From Sphingobacterium micropteri (GTDB lineage Bacteria > Bacteroidota > Bacteroidia > Sphingobacteriales > Sphingobacteriaceae), in contig NZ_JACOIK010000013.1 in the NCBI RefSeq assembly GCF_014692515.1, positions 85,914-149,913 on the forward strand: DNA of 64,000 nucleotides, given 5' to 3'. A program made the position numbers and the translations under genes. Below the pieces are notes generated by a model that saw only the letters and a program-made list of their open reading frames with translations, had not been told where the DNA came from and ran no database searches. Positions 18,332-26,563 of the stretch are shown piece after piece (position 1 is the first letter of the stretch; the number at the start of each line of letters is the position of its first letter).

Positions 18332-19801
18332 ATGAAAACAGCTTACTTATATGTCCGCGTAAGCACGGACGAACAAAAAAGAAAAGGTTATTCCTTACCG
18401 GAGCAGGAAGATCGATTACTGAAATATTGTGATTACAACAATATAGAAGTTAAAGGCATTTTCCGTGAAGACTTTTCAGCAAAGAACTTCAACCGTCCAG
18501 AATGGAAAAAATTGATTGCGACAGCCAGAAACAGATCAAAGGAAGATAAGAATATACTCTTCATCAAATGGGATCGCTTCAGTCGAAATATTGAATACGC
18601 ATATGAAATGATAGGTATGCTACGAAAATACAAAACGACACCAATGGCCATTGACCAGCCCATAGACTTCTCTGTACCAGAAAGTACAGTCATGCTTGCC
18701 GTTTACCTGTCAGTGCCTGAAGCGGAAAACAGCAGAAGAGCCCTGAATACCGCTAACGGTCTACGTAGGGCCAAACAAATGGGAAGATATCCCAATAAGG
18801 CTCCTGTTGGCTATATCAATCTGACAACGATGGATGGCAAAAAAATTATAGCTCCCAAACAACCGGAGGCAGGCATTATAAGATGGCTGTTCCATCAGCT
18901 TGCCAAAAATATCCATAGGGTCGAAGCAGTTCGACGAATGGCTGAAGATAAAGGATTGATATGTTCACGGTCGTATTTTTCCAAGCTTATCCGTAATCCT
19001 GCCTATTGCGGTCTTATCCCCGTAAGACTCAGCTCTGGGGAGCAGTACATGGTAAAAGGAATTCATGATTCATTGATTTCAGAAACCTTGTTTTACGAAG
19101 TTCAGCGTATCATTACCACAAAAAGGAAAACCAGCAGTAAAAGAGAGGAATTGAAGGCAATGTTTTTCCTAACGGGGTTTTTAACCTGCCCTCTTTGCAA
19201 CCGAAAACTCTGTGGAAGCTTTTCTACCGGATCGACAAAAAAGCATCCATACTACCATTGCCGAGGGAGATGCAAAACAAGAATAAAGGCTCCGCTTCTC
19301 AATGAAAGTTACCAGCAGGAACTTCAGCGTTTGATGCTTTCAGAGAAAGCAGTCAATATATTCAATTGTGTTCTGGAAGACTGGAATACAAATACACAAA
19401 AAGCTGAGTATCTTCAGGAACGGCAACAGGTCGTGAGAAAACTACAAGAACAGGAACTGACCTTATCCCAAGCCAGAAAGCTGTTCATCGCGGCGGTACT
19501 GAAGCTTGATGACTATAGCGAATTAAAGAGGGAGTATCGTGTTAATTCCAAGTGCCTGAAAAAAGAACTCAACGATATTAACGAGAAATTGAAAAATATT
19601 GATAAGCAACGACAACAGGGGGATCGGCCAATTGTAAATATTCTTCAAGGATTTTCAAGCATGGATACGACTGATAAAAAACATCTCGTCAATCTGATTC
19701 CTCCTCTTTGGGTCGATTACAAAACAGGAGATATGTCATTGGATCTGAACACGGCATTGTCAAAAATATTATTAACAAAGAAACACCGATCAAGAAGATG
19801 A
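18332..19801 (+). CDS. Large serine recombinase (island integrase)
   Basis: A recombinase of 489 residues from Met at 18332; the frame stays open upstream to 18266 but the family begins at MKTAYLYVRVS. It has a resolvase N-terminal domain with catalytic Ser11 (YVRVSTDEQ) and DRFSRN (81-86), a recombinase domain (about 150-260), a zinc ribbon (Cys286, Cys289, Cys310, Cys314) and a C-terminal coiled coil (about 340-450). It should catalyse integration and excision of the island at the adjacent tRNA-Glu 3' end, where the repeat copies lie. The stop codon overlaps the start of the small gene at 19798 (ATGA). It is divergent from the defence genes. Confidence 0.9.
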   Translation: MKTAYLYVRVSTDEQKRKGYSLPEQEDRLLKYCDYNNIEVKGIFREDFSAKNFNRPEWKKLIATARNRSKEDKNILFIKWDRFSRNIEYAYEMIGMLRKYKTTPMAIDQPIDFSVPESTVMLAVYLSVPEAENSRRALNTANGLRRAKQMGRYPNKAPVGYINLTTMDGKKIIAPKQPEAGIIRWLFHQLAKNIHRVEAVRRMAEDKGLICSRSYFSKLIRNPAYCGLIPVRLSSGEQYMVKGIHDSLISETLFYEVQRIITTKRKTSSKREELKAMFFLTGFLTCPLCNRKLCGSFSTGSTKKHPYYHCRGRCKTRIKAPLLNESYQQELQRLMLSEKAVNIFNCVLEDWNTNTQKAEYLQERQQVVRKLQEQELTLSQARKLFIAAVLKLDDYSELKREYRVNSKCLKKELNDINEKLKNIDKQRQQGDRPIVNILQGFSSMDTTDKKHLVNLIPPLWVDYKTGDMSLDLNTALSKILLTKKHRSRR

Positions 19802-19995
19802 GTTTTATAGATAAAAAGGTTTCGGATAAACGAGCAATTGTAATACTAGCAAAAAGCGGCATCCAAGTGAGCGAGGAAGAAGCCAATATTATACTGGATT
19901 TTCTCTATCTTGTCGCAAAGAACTACAACAAACCGGAAGAGGATAAAGAAGCCGAATCCCTAAGGAGAAATCGAACTTTGGAAAAAAGGCCATAA
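19798..19995 (+). CDS. Small recombinase-coupled protein
   Basis: A 65-residue protein whose ATG overlaps the recombinase TGA (ATGA), indicating coupled translation. It has a helical core AIVILAKSGIQVSEEEANII and a charged tail ending in RRNRTLEKRP. Small ORFs with this core recur behind serine recombinases in Bacteroidota mobile elements as far as I recall; they could be directionality or accessory factors, but function is unknown. The tail is duplicated as a remnant at 9748-9780. An upstream in-frame start at 19708 would lie within the recombinase and is less likely. Confidence 0.65.
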   Translation: MSFIDKKVSDKRAIVILAKSGIQVSEEEANIILDFLYLVAKNYNKPEEDKEAESLRRNRTLEKRP

Positions 19996-20154
19996 CAATA
20001 TCAAGGAGTAGGTTTTTCAGACAATACTACACAACAGGCTAAAAATCTTGGCCACAAATATCGAACTATAAATGACCAGACACTAACAGTTTGGGTCACA
20101 GATTTTTATTGGCATAAAAAAAGGAGACAACCTGTATATGGTGTCTCCTTAAGT
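19963..20154. repeat. Right direct repeat (att-like end at tRNA-Glu)
   Basis: The intact partner of 9748-9937. It runs from the last codons of the small recombinase-partner gene, through AAATATCGAACTATAAA (from 20056) and the tRNA terminator hairpin, to TTAAGTA, whose last bases touch the 3' end of tRNA-Glu. Copies flank about 10.2 kb, consistent with attL/attR of the inner island. Confidence 0.75.
20113..20150 (-). terminator. Terminator of tRNA-Glu
   Basis: Stem AAGGAGACA (20121-20129) with TGTCTCCTT (20142-20150) and a 12-base loop; on the minus strand it is followed by a run of T (20115-20122). Placed right after the tRNA 3' end. Confidence 0.85.
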
Positions 20155-20225
20155 AGCCCGTAGGGGAATCGAACCCCTGTTTCAAGAATGAAAATCTTGC
20201 GTCCTAACCCCTAGACGAACGGGCC
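20154..20225 (-). tRNA. tRNA-Glu (anticodon TTC)
   Basis: A 72-nt cloverleaf on the minus strand: acceptor GGCCCGT with ACGGGCT, D-arm GTC...GAC, anticodon stem CAAGA/TCTTG around loop TTTTCAT (anticodon TTC at 20190-20192), T-arm AGGGG-TTCGATT-CCCCT and discriminator A. CCA is not encoded. It is the integration site of the island; the tRNA itself is intact. Confidence 0.97.
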
Positions 20226-20244
20226 GTTTTTGTGTTTCGGTGTG

Positions 20245-20275
20245 CAAATATAGAAATGATTATTAACTATGCAAA
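20245..20275 (-). promoter_or_regulatory. Promoter of tRNA-Glu
   Basis: On the minus strand, TTTG (20272-20275), 19 bp spacer, then TATATTTG (20245-20252), 19 bp before the mature tRNA 5' end. A perfect fit to the Bacteroidota TTTG/TAnnTTTG pattern. Confidence 0.75.
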
Positions 20276-20311
20276 ATAAAATTCAAAAAAAGCGATTTCT
20301 TTTTCAAGAAG

Positions 20312-21037
20312 CTACAATATCGAAAACTTTGTCTCCTCCATTTCCGTAAATGCAGCTACCGTAGAAAATAAAAGACTTTTGCTATTATTCTCCAAATTCC
20401 TAAAGGTAGTAGGAAGGAATAGTCCGCCACCAATATCTTTATATCCGTTTACAAGATAAGTTTGGCCTTCTTTATCTACAAATTGCTTAATCCATCCCGT
20501 TTCCCCATTAAATAATACCTCACCCGACAATCCCTCTTTCAGTTGAAAAGGGAGCGATTGTAATTTTTCAGCATTGAAAATCTTGGACGATATTTTTCCT
20601 GTTTTTGTTTCGGGTTGCTCAATTAGTGCAGGCAGAAAAAGAAAAGTAGCGTCTTTTTTGAATTGTTCGTTGATTTTGGAGAAAAGTTCGTGCGTTTCAG
20701 GATCAATCTGTTTTACTTCATTGCCATTGACAAAAAACTTGGATAATTTACCCGTCTTAAAGTTAAACAGTGAAACAATATTGTTGCCGTCGTTAGATCT
20801 ACCTTCGAAACGCGCTTGCCCGGACTTCATATTGATAAGGAACTTGCGACTGTTCTGAAAATATTTGATGTCGTTTCCATTTGCCGTAAAGAGAATGTAG
20901 TTTGTGCTGTCCCACTTGTCTTTTCCTCCGATTCCCTTTAATAGTATTTTACCTGCCTCCTGTCCTTCCTGTGCCCATATAGGCACATACGAAATGGAAA
21001 GAATGCCGATAATAATTGCTGTTAGGAATGTTCTCAT
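20312..21037 (-). CDS. Secreted protein of unknown function
   Basis: A 241-residue protein with a clear signal peptide (residues 1-22, hydrophobic IIIGILSISY, cleavage near WAQ). The mature part has a beta-rich pattern with repeated strands such as NYILFTANGNDIKYF and GEVLFNGETGWIKQFVDKEGQTYLVNGYK, reminiscent of outer-membrane lipoprotein-sorting (LolA-like) folds, but I cannot assign it. It follows ribH by 35 bp on the same strand and is probably co-transcribed with it. Confidence 0.75.
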   Translation of the reverse strand: MRTFLTAIIIGILSISYVPIWAQEGQEAGKILLKGIGGKDKWDSTNYILFTANGNDIKYFQNSRKFLINMKSGQARFEGRSNDGNNIVSLFNFKTGKLSKFFVNGNEVKQIDPETHELFSKINEQFKKDATFLFLPALIEQPETKTGKISSKIFNAEKLQSLPFQLKEGLSGEVLFNGETGWIKQFVDKEGQTYLVNGYKDIGGGLFLPTTFRNLENNSKSLLFSTVAAFTEMEETKFSIL

Positions 21038-21072
21038 AGTTGATGACCCCTAATTTTAAAATGAAGCGACAA

Positions 21073-21564
21073 TTACTTGTATTTTTTACTGACAAGTGCC
21101 ATTTGAATGGCTGTAATAGCCGCTTCTTCTCCCTTGTTTCCGTGTTTTCCACCTGCTCGATCTAATGCCTGTCCCAGATTATCCGTGGTTAATACGCCGA
21201 AAATAACGGGTTTATTGTATTTGATGGCAACATTGGCGATACCGTTTCCTACGGCGTCACATATAAAATCAAAATGTCGCGTTTCACCTTGAATGACGCA
21301 GCCAAGACATATCACCGCGTCAAAAGATTCATTGCGAAGCGCTATATCCGCTCCAGAAATTAATTCATAGCTACCGGGTACCTGGATAATATCGATATCA
21401 TGTTCAGCAGCACCGTGTTGTTGTAAACCTTGCAGAGAACCATCTAACAAAGCTCCTGTAACTTGGGCATTCCACTGTGAAACAACGATTGCGAATTTTA
21501 GACCCTTCGCGTTGCCAACTTCAATATGTGAGAAGTCTGACAAATTCTTCATGCTACTAGACAT
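21073..21564 (-). CDS. ribH: 6,7-dimethyl-8-ribityllumazine synthase
   Basis: The penultimate enzyme of riboflavin synthesis, condensing 5-amino-6-ribitylaminouracil with dihydroxybutanone phosphate. The 163-residue length is typical. Visible family motifs are QWN (30-32), VPGSYE (62-67), CVIQGETRHFDFIC (89-102) with the catalytic His97, and GVLTTDN (123-129). On the minus strand TATCTTTG (21570-21577) sits five bases before the ATG, so the transcript is likely nearly leaderless. A terminator separates it from the upstream TPR gene. No other riboflavin genes are nearby. Confidence 0.95.
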   Translation of the reverse strand: MSSSMKNLSDFSHIEVGNAKGLKFAIVVSQWNAQVTGALLDGSLQGLQQHGAAEHDIDIIQVPGSYELISGADIALRNESFDAVICLGCVIQGETRHFDFICDAVGNGIANVAIKYNKPVIFGVLTTDNLGQALDRAGGKHGNKGEEAAITAIQMALVSKKYK

Positions 21565-21578
21565 GGGTGCAAAGATAT

Positions 21579-21611
21579 ATAAAAAAGGCTGCTTATAAAA
21601 AATAAGCAGCC
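21579..21611 (-). terminator. Terminator of the TPR gene
   Basis: Ten-base-pair hairpin GGCTGCTTAT (21587-21596) with ATAAGCAGCC (21602-21611), followed on the minus strand by TTTTTT. It lies between the TPR gene and ribH and partly overlaps the ribH promoter region. Confidence 0.85.
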
Positions 21612-21638
21612 CGTATCTCTTAATAAGCTATTTCTTAT

Positions 21639-22307
21639 TTATTGTTTTGCTTTTGTACGCGCGATAAAACCATCGATCATATTCGCTTCGGGACTATTTG
21701 GATAGTCCGATTTGATCGTTTGATAAGTCTGTTCTGCATTTTTGAAATCCTCTAATGCTTCGTAAACTAAACCTAATTTTTTAAGGAATAAAGGTGTCGT
21801 ATACGTATTTTTACTTTTTTGTGCTGCTTTTTTATAATGATTGGCAGCACTCTTATAATCTTTAGATTCGGAATAAGCATCTCCAATTAAACCTGTAACC
21901 AAAGGATCTAAAATATCACTACCCGTATCGGAATATTTTTGAAGGTATTTTATAGCTTCTTGAAAATTGCCCTGACGAAGGTACAAGCTACCTAAGTAAG
22001 CATTGGCGATATTCGCAGATTTAGTATTGGAATATTCTTCCGCAATCTCTTTGAAACCTAGGAATGATCCGTCTCCGTCGATAGCTTTAGCTTGTAGAGA
22101 GTCAATTGCAGCATATTCTTCTGCTTTATATAATTGATTGGCTGCCTTTTCTGCGCGCGGGGCTAGGTATAGTCGCTGATAACCTAAATACAATAAAATC
22201 AAGAGAATAATACCACCCACGATGAAGGTGATGCTTTTTTGATTATCCTGAAAAAATGAACCCGATGATTTTTTAGGTTCAGTTTGATTTACGTTTTTAT
22301 TTGACAT
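21639..22307 (-). CDS. Membrane-anchored tetratricopeptide-repeat protein
   Basis: A 222-residue protein with an N-terminal cytoplasmic tail, one transmembrane segment (about residues 27-46, TFIVGGIILLILLYLGY) and three or four TPR units in the remainder (for example ANAYLGSLYLRQGNFQEAIKYL, ALEDFKNAEQTYQTI). The layout resembles YfgM/DUF2133-type ancillary proteins of the envelope, with the TPR part in the periplasm. It lies upstream of ribH and ends in its own terminator. Function is not shown by sequence. Confidence 0.85.
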   Translation of the reverse strand: MSNKNVNQTEPKKSSGSFFQDNQKSITFIVGGIILLILLYLGYQRLYLAPRAEKAANQLYKAEEYAAIDSLQAKAIDGDGSFLGFKEIAEEYSNTKSANIANAYLGSLYLRQGNFQEAIKYLQKYSDTGSDILDPLVTGLIGDAYSESKDYKSAANHYKKAAQKSKNTYTTPLFLKKLGLVYEALEDFKNAEQTYQTIKSDYPNSPEANMIDGFIARTKAKQ

Positions 22308-22435
22308 TTGTTATTATCGTATAATAAATATGGAACGCAAAATTACACTTTTAAAATTTTAATACAAGTTTTCTGCTGTATTTTACGTGTCTTTTATCAA
22401 GAATGCCGTGGTTGGCCCTCCAAAACCTACGTTTC

Positions 22436-24361
22436 CTATCCATTGGTAGTAGAAGAAACTTCACCGTCCAGCTGTTCATAAATTGAGTTTTGACTCCTAA
22501 ATTCAGGTACAATAACTTTCATTTGACGAACGATTTCTACATTATTGTTTGTTTTAACACGCTCCAAAAGGAGATTGATCTGTTTACAGATTTCCGAAAA
22601 ATTATTTTCTCGCACCTTCGCAATCATAATTTTTTGGTGATGCGTAGGGAGTGTGTTTTCCAGATCGTTGAGCAATTCCTCATATAGTTTTTCGCCGGGC
22701 CGTAGTCCGGTAAACTTGATATCGATATCTTGGTAAGGGATAAATCCGGACAGTTTAATCATCTTTTCGGCAAGATCAACAATTTTGACGGATTTCCCCA
22801 TGTCGAACACGAATATCTCTCCACCATTGCCCATACATCCCGCTTCGATAACCAGTTGGCAGGCTTCTGGGATAGTCATAAAATAACGCGTGATTTCAGG
22901 ATGAGTCACCGTAAGTGGGCCGCCTTTTTCTATTTGTTCCCGAAAGCGTGGAATAACCGATCCGTTGGATCCAAGGACATTTCCGAAACGTGTCGTTATG
23001 AACCGGGTTTTTGCATTTGGATGATTTTCTTCCAAATTATTGTTCATGGATTGCACATACATTTCAGCGATGCGTTTGGTCGCTCCCATCACGTTGGTAG
23101 GATTGACGGCTTTATCTGTAGATACAAACACAAACTTTGATACCTGGAATTCAACCGCTAAATTAGTTAAAATAAAAGTACCAAATACATTTGTCCGAAC
23201 GCCTTCAATCGGATGGTTTTCCATCATAGGTACATGCTTGTATGCTGCGGCATGATAAACGTATTGCGGTTTGAATGTCTCAAATAAGATGCGCATTCGA
23301 TCCTCATTTTTTACATCGGCGATAAAAGATTGGTAAGCTTGGTTCTTAAACCGGTCTTGTAAGTCTAAATGGAGGTTATGTAGCGGAGATTCTGCTTGAT
23401 CGCATAAGATAATCAATTGTGGTTCGAAATGGCCGAGTTGTTTGGCTATCTCACTTCCAATGGAGCCTGCAGCACCAGTTACCAAAATACGTTTACCTCT
23501 CAATTGTTCTAAAAGCGAATCATTTTTTAGCTTAATAGGAGCTCGTTCTAGTAAATCTTCAATTTTAACTTTTTTGATCTGGGTGGGGGAGACGGTACCA
23601 TTGATGATCTCACTCACGGGAGGGAGTGTAAGTACGTTTATCTTTTGCTCCAAACATATATCAATAATTTGGTTCTTTTTTTCCGAGCTGATTCTATGGG
23701 AGGCAAAAATCAATTCATCGATCGCCAGTTTATGGATTAAACGTCCCAGATCACCAGAGCTGAAAATTTTGATACCGTCGATATATTTGCCGATTTTGGT
23801 CTCATCATCATCCAAATAAGCGACGATATATTTATTTGATTTAAGGTCGTGGTCGAAGGTACGCTTTACCGCTATGCCTAGATCACCGGCACCATATACA
23901 ATGACGTTTTTCTTGTCAGACGTTTTAGTTTTGTTGTACTGGAAAAATATCTTGATTAACGTCCGATAAGTTGTTAAACCGGTAAAGGCAAACAGGCTAT
24001 ATACGATGATGATGTTCGTCGGAATGAGCGATGGCATATTGCTCGCAATCATAATCAATTTAATCGCGAACAGAATGATAACGTTAAAAAGCAATGTCGA
24101 TAGAATCCGGATAGAATCCACAGCACTGGTATAGCGAACAATGCCAGAATAGAGTTTGAAAATTAGAAAAGAAATAGAAGTTATTCCCAAACAATATATT
24201 AACTCTATAGCAAAATGTGGCTTTGCGTACTCCTGTATATTGAAAGAATGAAACAGACCATACGCGAACACAAAAGCGATCGCTGCAATAGCTAAGTCAA
24301 AAATAAAAATGGTCCATCGAGGAACAATGCCAATTTGGTTAAAAACGGGAAACTTTTGCAT
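22436..24361 (-). CDS. Polysaccharide biosynthesis nucleotide-sugar dehydratase/epimerase (CapD/FlaA1/WbpM type)
   Basis: A 641-residue inner-membrane enzyme: four transmembrane helices in the first 135 residues, a CoA-binding/Rossmann-like segment (about 145-270, VIVYGAGDLGIAVKR), then an extended SDR domain with VTGAAGSIGSEIAKQL (about 295-310), YHAAAYKHVPMMENHP and STDKAVNPTNVMGATKR, where Met replaces the usual catalytic Tyr, as is typical of this class. Family members are 4,6-dehydratases (C6 dehydratases) that start synthesis of modified sugars for surface glycans. It is divergent from ald and stands alone. Confidence 0.9.
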   Translation of the reverse strand: MQKFPVFNQIGIVPRWTIFIFDLAIAAIAFVFAYGLFHSFNIQEYAKPHFAIELIYCLGITSISFLIFKLYSGIVRYTSAVDSIRILSTLLFNVIILFAIKLIMIASNMPSLIPTNIIIVYSLFAFTGLTTYRTLIKIFFQYNKTKTSDKKNVIVYGAGDLGIAVKRTFDHDLKSNKYIVAYLDDDETKIGKYIDGIKIFSSGDLGRLIHKLAIDELIFASHRISSEKKNQIIDICLEQKINVLTLPPVSEIINGTVSPTQIKKVKIEDLLERAPIKLKNDSLLEQLRGKRILVTGAAGSIGSEIAKQLGHFEPQLIILCDQAESPLHNLHLDLQDRFKNQAYQSFIADVKNEDRMRILFETFKPQYVYHAAAYKHVPMMENHPIEGVRTNVFGTFILTNLAVEFQVSKFVFVSTDKAVNPTNVMGATKRIAEMYVQSMNNNLEENHPNAKTRFITTRFGNVLGSNGSVIPRFREQIEKGGPLTVTHPEITRYFMTIPEACQLVIEAGCMGNGGEIFVFDMGKSVKIVDLAEKMIKLSGFIPYQDIDIKFTGLRPGEKLYEELLNDLENTLPTHHQKIMIAKVRENNFSEICKQINLLLERVKTNNNVEIVRQMKVIVPEFRSQNSIYEQLDGEVSSTTNG

Positions 24362-24480
24362 TGAAATATTTTTACATAGGATGTAAAAATAGGAAAAAAA
24401 GTGGATTTATGAATCTTATTCCCAAAATATCAAGAATAATATCTAAATTCACTAGTTGATAAAACAGATAGGATTGTAGC

Positions 24481-25692
24481 ATGAGCGATATGTCAAAAAT
24501 TGCCCACAAGGCGATATTTCAGCCGAAAGAAGCATTGGCAAGTGTGGGTAAAAGTCGGCACACATTAAAAATTGGCGTGCCGAAAGAAATATCTTTCCAG
24601 GAGAAACGGATAGCCTTGACCCCGTTATCTGTTGCGTTACTCGTTGAATATGGTCATGAGATCGTTCTAGAATCTGGAGCAGGTGAAGCTTCCAACTTTT
24701 TAGATTCCCATTATAGTGAACAAGGTGCAAGAATCAGTCATGATAAAGAGGAGGTGTTTCAATGTGATATTGTTATCAAGATTGCAAGCCCCACTATAGA
24801 AGAGGTGAGTATGATGAAAAATAAGCAGGTATTACTATCATCCCATCAACCATCACTCATGAAACTACCGATATTACAAGCGCTGATGCGAAAACAAATT
24901 ACGGCTGTTTCTTATGAATATTTGCAAGATGAGGGGGGACATTTAACCGTTGTGCGTGCCATGAGTGAAATTGTAGGTGCAACTTCTGTACTTATCGCAG
25001 CAGAATATCTTAGTAATATATTTGATGGAAAAGGTCTGATGCTGGGCGGCATAACAGGTGTTCCTCCAACGGAAATGGTCATTATTGGAGCGGGAACGGT
25101 GGGAGAATATGCCGCTCGTGCTGCTATTGCCCTCGGTGCGCAGGTCAAAGTATTTGATAGTTCTGTATACCGATTACGTAGATTGCAAAACAATGTAGGT
25201 AGTCGTGTTTTTACTTCCGTGATACAACCTATTGTATTAAATAAAGCTGTTAAATCTTGTGATGTGGTTATAGGCGCCTTAAGAGCGAAGAATGGTCGTT
25301 CTCCCTGCATTATTTCCGAAGATACGGTATCCAATATGAAACCGAACGCCGTGCTTATCGATGTGAGTATCGACCAAGGTGGATGTTTCGAAACCTCCGA
25401 AGTAACCACACATGACAAACCGGTATTCCGAAAATACGATGTGATACACTATTGTGTTCCTAATATCGCATCACGTGTGGCGCGTACGGCGACCTACGCC
25501 CTCACCAATATAATGACGCCTCTACTTCTCCAAATAGGAGAATGCGGAGGTATGAATAATATGATATGGTCTGATAAATGTATCCGTAGTGCAATTTATC
25601 TCTATCAAGGGATGCTGACGAATAAGGACATTGCAGAAAAGTTTAACTTACCATCAAAAGATCTGGATTTAATTATCGTAGCTAATCAATAA
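24481..25692 (+). CDS. ald: Alanine dehydrogenase
   Basis: NAD-dependent enzyme interconverting L-alanine and pyruvate plus ammonia. The 403-residue length and the blocks GVPKEISFQEKRIALTP (33-49), VVRAMSEIVG, LLGGITGVPPTEMVIIGAGTVGEYAARAA (NAD-binding Rossmann GxGxxG), DVSIDQGGCFETSE and HYCVPNIASRVARTA match the Bacteroidota type of alanine dehydrogenase. The N-terminal 25 residues are an extra extension common in this group. The next gene starts 3 bp after its stop, so the two are co-transcribed. Confidence 0.93.
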   Translation: MSDMSKIAHKAIFQPKEALASVGKSRHTLKIGVPKEISFQEKRIALTPLSVALLVEYGHEIVLESGAGEASNFLDSHYSEQGARISHDKEEVFQCDIVIKIASPTIEEVSMMKNKQVLLSSHQPSLMKLPILQALMRKQITAVSYEYLQDEGGHLTVVRAMSEIVGATSVLIAAEYLSNIFDGKGLMLGGITGVPPTEMVIIGAGTVGEYAARAAIALGAQVKVFDSSVYRLRRLQNNVGSRVFTSVIQPIVLNKAVKSCDVVIGALRAKNGRSPCIISEDTVSNMKPNAVLIDVSIDQGGCFETSEVTTHDKPVFRKYDVIHYCVPNIASRVARTATYALTNIMTPLLLQIGECGGMNNMIWSDKCIRSAIYLYQGMLTNKDIAEKFNLPSKDLDLIIVANQ

Positions 25693-25695
25693 AAA

Positions 25696-26538
25696 ATGAA
25701 ACTTATTTATTCTATACTATTTGTGGTGTTATTAAATTATTATTCGCTGGCACAAGAAAAAGTGGCATTATATACCGAAATTCCCAATGCAACAAAATCT
25801 GCAGAAGACCTAGGAGAAGAAAATGTTCCTGTTTTGTATAAATATGAATTGCCAAGTGCGAAGCAGGCGATACTGGTGATTCCCGGTGGAGGGTATTCCC
25901 ATGTAGCTATTAGTCATGAAGGACATGAAATAGCGAAAGCATTTAATGAACAAGGTTATAGTGCGTTTGTATTATATTATCGCCTACCTAAAGATGAGCA
26001 TATGAAAGTGCGAAAAGTAGGGCCTTTACAAGATGCACAACGTGGTATACAATATATTAGAGAACATTACGATTTCGATCGGGTCGGCGTAATCGGGTTT
26101 TCCGCCGGTGGCCATTTGGCAGCATCTTTATCCAACCACTTTGATGATGTGAAAATTGACAATAAAAACGCCATTAACTTAGCGCCTGATTTTTCGGTAC
26201 TGATCTATCCTGTTATTTCAATGGATGATGAGATTACACACAAGGGGTCTAAGAAAAACTTGATAGGAGAAGAACCTAATACAGGTGATTTGGCATATTT
26301 TTCATTGGAGAAACAGGTGTCTACGAAAACCCCACCTACGTTTTTGGTGCACGCCGAGGATGATAAAGGGGTTCTTATTGCGAATGCATTACGTTACAAA
26401 GAAGCTTTGGATAAAGTAGGTGTAGTTAATGATATATTTATTTATCCAACGGGAGGGCATGGTTTCGGACTAAATAACAAGACCGATGCCAGAAAATGGT
26501 CGGACTATATGTTTACGTGGCTGGAAAATCTGAATTGA
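25696..26538 (+). CDS. Secreted alpha/beta-hydrolase (esterase)
   Basis: A 280-residue protein with a signal peptide (1-19, cleavage near SLAQ). It has the oxyanion-hole motif PGGGYSHV (63-70), the nucleophile elbow GFSAGGH (134-140, Ser136), and later HAEDDKGV (Asp) and GGHGFGL (His) completing the triad. This matches the BD-FAE/acetyl-xylan-esterase-like group that deacylates carbohydrate esters in the periplasm; the exact substrate is unknown. It begins 3 bp after ald. Confidence 0.88.
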   Translation: MKLIYSILFVVLLNYYSLAQEKVALYTEIPNATKSAEDLGEENVPVLYKYELPSAKQAILVIPGGGYSHVAISHEGHEIAKAFNEQGYSAFVLYYRLPKDEHMKVRKVGPLQDAQRGIQYIREHYDFDRVGVIGFSAGGHLAASLSNHFDDVKIDNKNAINLAPDFSVLIYPVISMDDEITHKGSKKNLIGEEPNTGDLAYFSLEKQVSTKTPPTFLVHAEDDKGVLIANALRYKEALDKVGVVNDIFIYPTGGHGFGLNNKTDARKWSDYMFTWLENLN

Positions 26539-26563
26539 AGAACAGAAACGCGTTGTAACGGTA

